Part shown: in pieces, positions 58,080 to 64,000 of the stretch
Numbering within the stretch: the first letter of the stretch is position 1
Layout: the number at the start of each line of letters is the position of its first letter
DNA from: Sorex araneus
Taxonomy: Eukaryota > Chordata > Mammalia > Eulipotyphla > Soricidae
DNA length: 64,000 bases
Assembly (NCBI RefSeq): GCF_027595985.1
Contig: NC_073307.1
Location: 121,871,678-121,935,677, forward strand
Direction of reading: 5' to 3'
Notes under the pieces: generated by a model
Databases searched by the model: none
What the model was told of the DNA's origin: nothing
What the model saw: only the letters and a program-made list of their open reading frames with translations
Translations under genes and position numbers: made by a program

Positions 58080-58860
58080 GAAAAATTAACCATTCTTGTT
58101 AGATCCATCAGACAATTGAGATCACAAGACAAGCATTACCCCTAAAATTGAACAGACAAGTAAGTGGGTACAGAAAATAAAAATTTACTAGAGCAGAAAT
58201 GTATTAACATAAATCTCCACATAAAGCAGTGCTTGGTTTCTTTTACCTAGTTTCTCCATACTGAGATTTCAATAAGAAAAAATCATGCAAGATCTATTGG
58301 TAGGGAAAAAATAGTTTAGGGTCAGCAAGCATAAGACAGAGTCAGTCTTAGATATGGCAGGGGTATTGGAATTATCATTCCAGAAATTTAAATATAGGTG
58401 ATTAATATGCTAAGAACAAAAATTTTAAAAATAAAGAAAAACCAGAGACTATGCATAAAGAGGCAATGTAAGCACAGAGATAAAATTCTAGAATCAAGAA
58501 GCACTGCTAGAAATGAAAGATACTATAATAGAAATGAAAAATGCCTTTGATGGGCTTATTAATAGACTGGACATAGTTGAGGGAAGGATCAGTGAACTTG
58601 AGGATATGTGAATTAATATTTCTAAAACTGAAAAGTAAATTGAAAAATGAGAAAAAAATGTAACATAATAGCCAAGAACTGTGAAACAGATTGAAAAACG
58701 TGTAATATATATGTAATGAAAATACCCCAAAGAAAAATGGAACAGAATATTTAAAACAATAATGACTGAAAAATTCCAAAAACTGATGTCAGATACTAAA
58801 TCACAGACCTTGGAAGCTGGGAGGTTATCAAGCAGTATAAGTGAAAGACTTTTTCCAGAT
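58080..58860 (+). mobile_element. Ancient L1M ORF1-region fragment
   Basis: AAATGCCTTTGATGGGCTTA TTAATAGACTGGACATAG, AGGATCAGTGAACTTGAGGA and ATAATGACTGAAAAATTCCA match the ORF1 coiled-coil region of ancient mammalian L1. It reads opposite to the surrounding L1M fragment and has many stops. Confidence 0.75.
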
Positions 58861-58943
58861 TAGAGTGAATATAAATATATATGCACAAACAATAATATAT
58901 GGGTTTTTGCATAAACATAACTTGATTTTTTAAAACTTTGTAA

Positions 58944-59125
58944 CTGAGATTGGAAAGATAGTATAGTGGGTAGGGCACTAGCCTTGCACATGACTGACCC
59001 ATGTTTGATCCCCAACACCTCATGTGGTCCCCCAAGTCCTGCCAGGAGAGATTCCTGAGCACAGAGCCAGGAAGTAAGCACTGGGCACTACTGTGTATGG
59101 CCCAAAAAACAAAATAAAAAAACAA
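58944..59125 (+). mobile_element. Shrew A-tailed SINE
   Basis: GAGATTGGAAAGATAGTATA, CACTAGCCTTGCACATGACT, TGTTTGATCCCCAACACC and GAGCACAGAGCCAGGAAGTA, ending CAAAATAAAAAAACAAAAC. Confidence 0.92.
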
Positions 59126-59438
59126 AACTATGTAGCTCAGAATGTAATTTCTGGATCATAGCAAATCTACATTTAACTTTGTAGGAAATTGTTTTCCAAA
59201 GTGACTGTACTGTTTTTCACATGGCCCCATCATTAAAGAATGAGAATTCCAGTTGCTTAGTGGTTTCACCAGAATTTAGGGGGTCAAATTTATTGTTGTT
59301 ATTTAGATTTTAGTGGTGCTCTTTGTAAACTGGCATTCTAGAGTGCTTTAAATTTGCATTTTCCTAGTGAGTGATGAGGGGAAACTTTCCACGGCCATTC
59401 ATGTCCCAACTTTAGGGTCGGGGTAAGATACTTAGAAA
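59126..59438 (-). mobile_element. Ancient L1M fragment (continuation)
   Basis: TTCTGGATCATAGCAAATCT, TTGTTTTCCAAAGTGACTGT ACTG and TTTGCATTTTCCTAGTGAGT GATG continue the reversed L1M begun at 57541. Confidence 0.7.
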
Positions 59439-59447
59439 CTGTCCATA

Positions 59448-59700
59448 CTGTCACTGTCACTGTAATCCCGTTGCTCATTGATTTGTTCGAGCGAGCACCA
59501 GTAGCATCTCACATTGTGAGACTTATTGTTACTGTTTTTGGCATATCAAATACGCCATGGGAAGCTTGCCAGGCTCTGCTGTGGGGGCGCAATACTCTCG
59601 GTAGCTTGCCGGGCTCTCCAAGAGGGGCGGAAGAATTGAACACAGGTCGGCCAGCCGCGTGAAAGGCGAAAGCCCAACTGCTGTGCTATCACTCCAGCCC
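59448..59700 (-). mobile_element. Long shrew SINE (non-A-tailed form), full length
   Basis: Reversed copy from CTGTCACTGTCACTGTAATC CCG to TGCTATCACTCCAGCCCC, with both body units and TTGGCATATCAAATACGCC. The 9-bp duplication CTGTCCATA flanks it at 59439-59447 and 59701-59709. Confidence 0.95.
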
Positions 59701-60250
59701 CTGTCCATATTATCTTACCCATTTAAAGAATCAGGATTGTTTTCTTATTGTTGAGTTTTGAAAGTTTTTTTTTATACATTCTGGATACCAGTTCTTTGTT
59801 ATATAAGTGCTTTGCAAATATTTTTGCCTAGTCTGATCTGGCATTCTCATTTTAAAAACATTTTAAAGTCATTTATGATACAAAACAGTCACTGTGATAT
59901 ACACTGTGTGCATACCTTAGTAACCTTTTTTATGTATCATATTTTTGCAGTTTATGTATCTGACAACTTTCTGCCTAACTCAAAGTAACAAAGACATTCT
60001 TCTATGTTTTATAAATCTTTGATAGTATGTCTAGATATAAATATTTAGACACACTATGTTGAGTTAGATTTTTATAGAGTGTGAGCTATTTGTTGAGGTT
60101 CTTTGTGGCTGTGTATTGGTGTCCGCTGTTCTAGTGGTTGTTCAGTTGTTGCACACCTGATAAGATTATCTCTTCTTCACTGAAATGGTTTAGCACTTTT
60201 GTGAAAAGGGAATCTATTGATCATATTTTCAGGGATTGATCTTCTGAATA
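59701..60250 (-). mobile_element. Ancient L1M fragment (continuation)
   Basis: TTCTTATTGTTGAGTTTTGA AAG, TACATTCTGGATACCAGTTC and GAGTTAGATTTTTATAGAGT GTGAG continue the reversed L1M, which the SINE interrupts. Confidence 0.7.
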
Positions 60251-60477
60251 TCCTGTGCTATTGAAATCTCTGCAGATTTTCACTAGGCTTATGCATGTGG
60301 TTCTGAGAACCAGGGGGCTGTTAGGACCATGTGAAAGATAGAAAGGTTGGGAGGCGTGGAACCACAGGAATCCTCACATACTCTCTGCACCACCCAAACT
60401 CCTTTGCTTGGTGTCTGTACTTACAGAGGCTTTCCAACCTACTGTTTTTGCCACTTTGACAGTTGAGTATTTTGAGG

Positions 60478-60635
60478 GGTGGGGGGCACAGGATAATGGG
60501 CCATTCCCAGCAGTGTCTAGGGCTTAGATCTGGCTCTCTGCTTTGGGATCACACCTGACAGTACTCAGGAGGCCATAAATGGTGCTGGGAATTCATCTGG
60601 GGTTGGAAGGAATCAAGGCAAGTGCTTTAATTTCT

Positions 60636-60640
<5 letters not shown>
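60478..60640 (-). mobile_element. Shrew A-tailed SINE, diverged
   Basis: CCATTCCCAGCAGTGTCTAG, GGGATCACACCTGACAGTAC and GGTGCTGGGAATTCATCTGG, ending at a (CT)n run. Confidence 0.8.
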
Positions 60641-60695
<55 letters not shown>

Positions 60696-60700
60696 CTCTC
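60639..60700. repeat. (CT)n microsatellite
   Basis: About 30 CT units with one CC interruption, at the head end of a reversed SINE as at 49729. Confidence 0.95.
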
Positions 60701-60969
60701 TGTTGCCCTTTAATACTAGTGCTGACATAGAGAAGGACTTGAAAAAAATAAGAAAAAATTTAAAAATAAAAATATGCCTTTTCATACTCTTTAGCTTCAA
60801 GGATCCTTTTTCATTTCCTTTGGGCAGAAAGAAGTTTCTTTCCTAACTTTTGCTCTCTATACCTTGAGCATAGTTCTACGTATAAGTCCAACCTTGAATA
60901 AACGCCAAATCTAGAGAAGAAAAACTCAGTGAACTCAATATCACAATGTTTCTTCTTTCTCTGCAATTA

Positions 60970-61545
60970 AGGTTTTTTTTTTTTTAAAAAAATGGAATCA
61001 CCGGGAGATATACAGTTTCAAAGTTGTTCATGATTGGATTTCAGTTTTATAATGTTCCAACACCCTCCCTTTCCCAGTGCACATTTCCTGCCACCAATGT
61101 CCCCAGGTTCTACCCCCGCCCCATAGAGCCTGCTTCTATGACAGACACTCTCTTTCTCTGTCTTTCTCTTTCTCTCTCCTTTCCCCCTCCTTTTAGGCAC
61201 TATGGTTTGCAATACTGTTACTGAAAGGTTATGTCTGTATCACTTTACTTCCTTTCAGCACTCAGTTCTTGTGCAAAGTGATCATTTCCAGCACTCACTG
61301 TCCTAGTGATTCCTTCTGTCCTAACTGCACTTTCCATTCCCCTTTGTGGCAAGTCTCCTACGATGGACCAGTTCTCCTGACCCTTATTTCTTCTGTCTTG
61401 GGTGTTATTCACATATTTTTTTATATCCCACAAATTAGTGCAACCCTTCTATATTTGTCCCTCTCCCTCTGATTCATTTCACTCAGTATAATAATCTCAA
61501 TGTCCATCCATGTATAAGCAAATGTCATGTCCTGACATTTCTTCA
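60970..61545 (-). mobile_element. L1 3' region copy
   Basis: Poly(T), then ATGGAATCACCGGGAGATAT ACAG, CCAACACCCTCCCTTTCCCA GTG, GGCACTATGGTTTGCAATAC and TCAATGTCCATCCATGTATA AGC: the same order as in the copies at 1847 and 54125. Confidence 0.88.
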
Positions 61546-61692
61546 AGTGGTGCCTTCTCCTGGTCACTACATTTTACTTTTCAGAGCCCTTGCAGCTGGT
61601 TGCCTCTGTACTCCATCTAGAGCTTTTACTTATAATTGATGGGAGAGACAGACTGTCACAGGCCTGCTGTGTTTTCATTAGCACCAAAATTT

Positions 61693-61944
61693 CTAGCTTT
61701 TATTTTATTTTTTTAATTAAAAAAATTTTTTTAGTGAGTCACAGTGAGGGTACAGTTACAGATTCACACATTTTTGTGCTTGTTTTTCCCTCATGCAATG
61801 TTCGAGAGCCCATCCCTCCACCAATGTCCATTCTCCACCACCAATGAACCCAGTATCCCTCCCACCCCCCAACCCCATTCCCCCCAACCCCATCCTGCCT
61901 CTGTGGCGAGGCATTCCAATTTGTTCTCTCTCTCTCCTTTTGGG
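61693..61944 (-). mobile_element. L1 3' UTR insertion, young
   Basis: Reversed L1 tail: GTGAGTCACAGTGAGGGTAC, CCATCCCTCCACCAATGTCC ATTC, CACCAATGAACCCAGTATCC. A perfect 14-bp duplication, TAGCACCAAAATTT, flanks it at 61679-61692 and 61945-61958. Confidence 0.92.
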
Positions 61945-62067
61945 TAGCACCAAAATTTTTAAAAAGATATGAAATACATTTGGAACATTGATTATCCCAG
62001 ATGATTATTCTTAAACCTAACAAGAAATATGAGGAACCAGAGAAACTTCAAAGAGAGGCAGGAAGAG

Positions 62068-62225
62068 AGTGCTGGAGAGAGTACAGTGTATAAGACTCTT
62101 GCCTTGCTCCTAGCCAATTCAGGTTTGACCCCTGTACTGCACATGGTCCCCCAGCACTGCCAGGAGTGATCTTTAAGCACAGAGCAGGAGTAAGCCCTGG
62201 GCACAGATGGGTGTGACCCATTTTC
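62068..62225 (+). mobile_element. Shrew A-tailed SINE, diverged
   Basis: GTGCTGGAGAGAGTACAGTG, CAGGTTTGACCCCTGTACTG, CTGCCAGGAGTGATCTTTAA and GATGGGTGTGACCC. Confidence 0.85.
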
Positions 62226-62269
62226 CCACCATCCATAACACAAGAACAAGTTAAACAAGATTCCAGGTC

Positions 62270-62699
62270 CCTACCTCAGATCCCACCATGTAATCCCACC
62301 AACAGCCAACATCCAGAGAATATGTAACTTTCCAGTAGCTAGGTGGTCACACCCAGAAACTTCCCCTGGCACCCGAATAATCCCATCAACAGCCAATATC
62401 CAGAGACTATAGAACAAAGCTCCAGGAAGCATATAGACATCTTATAGCCTAGTTCTCCCTCTGGGAGAACCTAGAAAGCTATCGAGAGTTTCCTGCCCAC
62501 ATGGGAGAGCCTCGCAAACTCCCCATGGTGTATCCATATGCCAAAATCAGTAACAATGATGGATCTCATTCCCCTGACCCTGAAAGAGCCTGTAATGCAG
62601 CACCATTGGAAAGGACAAGTAAAGGGAGGCTTCTAAAATCTCAGGGCTAGGATGAATGGAGATGTTACTGAGACCGCTCGACAAATTCGATGATCAATG

Positions 62700-62700
<1 letters not shown>
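62270..62700 (+). mobile_element. Long unidentified element sharing the body of the non-A-tailed SINE
   Basis: From about 62455 it matches that SINE's body: CTCCCTCTGGGAGAACCTAG, GAGCCTCGCAAACTCCCCAT and CATATGCCAAAATCAGTAAC. Then come about 100 bases not found in any other copy here (CTCATTCCCCTGACCCTGAA and on). The SINE 3' part then resumes: GGAGATGTTACTGAGACCGC TCGACAAATTCGATGATC. Instead of a tRNA head the body is preceded by two tandem units of about 87 bases (62292 and 62379, sharing ACAGCCAACATCCAGAGA with few changes). Confidence 0.6.
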
Positions 62701-62762
<62 letters not shown>

Positions 62763-62775
62763 CGATGATGATGAC
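62701..62775. repeat. (GAT)n microsatellite seeded in a SINE tail
   Basis: About 25 GAT units with one GAC change near 62761-62763, grown from the GGGATGA of the SINE 3' end. Confidence 0.95.
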
Positions 62776-63517
62776 CTCAGATCCATGTCTGAGGATAGGC
62801 ACCTAAGAATTTGGAGTAGATGTCTCTGCTTTCTGATGGAGTCAACCTGGCACTGGTTTGGGTGGCTTAGTGACCCCACATTCGGGTCTTTACTCAAAGT
62901 TGGGGAACATGTAGATGCAATGATCTCCCGAGTCTTTTCCAGCCCTGTGGTTCTTTCTGCTGTTCAGAATATCCTGTTCTTAGAGCTGCTCATTAAGTGA
63001 AGTAGAGGTCTTATCACTCTCCACAAACTTGTATTTCAAGCTCGGGGTCACAGAGGTAAATCTCAGATCTGTCACAGAGCAGACGCAAAATGTAGAATTT
63101 AATGGTCAAGGTCAAGATACTAAAATTGACAGGAGAACAAATAGATCCCCATCCTGGAAGATTAGCTGAGCAGGAACTCATTTTGTGTTCTAATCTGTAT
63201 AGGGTGGTATCGGTCAGAAGGTGCTCCAGGTGTGTGCAAGTCTGGAGATTAGCGTCTTTGGGAGCTCTAGTGCTTCCTTTCCTGCCTAGGATCAGTCCTT
63301 TCTCTGTATTTGGCAAACTTCTTTTGGGAGGTTGGCTACAGTATGCCGGGAATCACCAGTAAATTTAAACATGTTTTTCATAAAAATTTAATTCAAGGCA
63401 CATTATTTCCTTGAGTTTAGGGATTTTCTCCTTGAGCTCTCTGTAATCATGAAAAGAAAGCAGTCTTCTGACTTTAGAAACCCTCATTAGGAGCCAGAGC
63501 TTGGATTAGGGGCCAGA
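62776..63517. other. Intergenic, unique-looking
   Basis: No repeat or exon was recognised on either strand. Confidence 0.5.
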
Positions 63518-63720
63518 TTAGGGGCTGGAAATCTAGTACAGCAGATTGGGTGCTTGCTTTGCATGTGGTCAAACCATTCAACCCCTGGTCCCCAAATTGT
63601 CCCTCAAGCCCTTCCAGAAGTAATTCCTGAGTATAGTGACAGGATTAAATTCTGAGTACAGAGTTAGGAGTAAGCCTGAGCACTGCCAGATGTGCCTCCC
63701 CGCCAACAACAGCAACAAGA
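63518..63720 (+). mobile_element. Shrew A-tailed SINE
   Basis: TTAGGGGCTGGAAATCTAGT, GTGCTTGCTTTGCATGTGGT and AGTTAGGAGTAAGCCTGAGC, with internal duplication of the TTCTGAGTACAGAG block and an A-rich tail. Confidence 0.85.
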
Positions 63721-64000
63721 AAAAGAAGATGACTTTGCTCATGGATGTGCATTTTCTTTTTTGACTTAGCTGAGTCATGCAATGGGCAGTGACTTAGCTC
63801 CACGCAATGCATTTGTAAAGGGCACTTTGACCTAAAACGGTTCCAGATCCTGCACTTGTGGCTTTGAAAATATTGGCAACCAAAATGACCACAATTTGCT
63901 AAGTACCAACTTGCCAGTATTGGGAAGGAGACAGTCCCTGGTCACTGGAACTCCCTGTTCCCGTTTCCTTTCCAAGGAGCTACAGGGCACTGGATAACCA
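63721..64000. other. Intergenic end of window, no feature recognised
   Basis: Unique-looking. An E2F8 3' UTR might begin beyond here but nothing shows it. Confidence 0.4.

Noticed and set aside
62656..63000. Frame with a run of Asp residues (and Ser on the other strand)
   Set aside because: Produced by the (GAT)n tract in a SINE tail.
45781..64000. E2F8 exons expected on this side by gene order in other mammals
   Set aside because: No sequence matching an E2F8 coding exon was recognised. The gene probably begins beyond base 64,000.

Overview
The window is mammalian nuclear DNA, almost certainly from a shrew (Soricidae, Sorex-like). The lineage call rests on dozens of copies of two tRNA-headed SINE forms typical of shrews: an A-tailed form of about 170 bp and a longer form of about 260 bp that ends in AGTGCTAC-type repeats. 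Gene content fits the mammalian ZDHHC13-CSRP3 interval (human 11p15.1). Nothing suggests bacterial, plasmid or viral-genome sequence.

Layout: (1) Bases 1-13,450 hold the 3' half of ZDHHC13 on the + strand. Six coding exons encode the last 211 residues, including the DQHC cysteine-rich palmitoyltransferase core, two membrane segments and the C-terminal tail, followed by a 3' UTR with an ATTAAA signal. (2) Bases 13,450-23,900 are intergenic: L2 fossils, a half-L1-like element with ORF1 but no ORF2, a candidate solo LTR, an MLT1-type MaLR LTR and many SINEs. (3) Bases about 23,900-45,760 hold the complete CSRP3 (muscle LIM protein) gene on the - strand: one non-coding first exon with a TATA-type promoter and five coding exons that join in frame to 194 codons. 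(4) Bases 45,760-64,000 are the intergenic flank upstream of CSRP3, on the side where E2F8 lies in other mammals. No E2F8 exon was recognised. This flank is mostly L1 (young and ancient), SINEs, an MLT1 fragment and microsatellites.

The two genes converge tail to tail with about 10.4 kb between their predicted poly(A) sites. They do not act in one pathway: ZDHHC13 is a Golgi/ER S-acyltransferase and CSRP3 is a striated-muscle Z-disc and nuclear LIM adaptor. I found no new protein-coding system. The most interesting material is in the mobile elements: a long element that looks like the donor of the body of the non-A-tailed SINE, a half-L1-like copy, an insertion whose tail looks like a 3' transduction, a 31-bp SINE insertion with perfect target duplications, and a SINE that landed next to a ZDHHC13 splice donor. 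Repeat family names and all comparisons with human proteins or repeat consensus sequences are from memory, not from a search.
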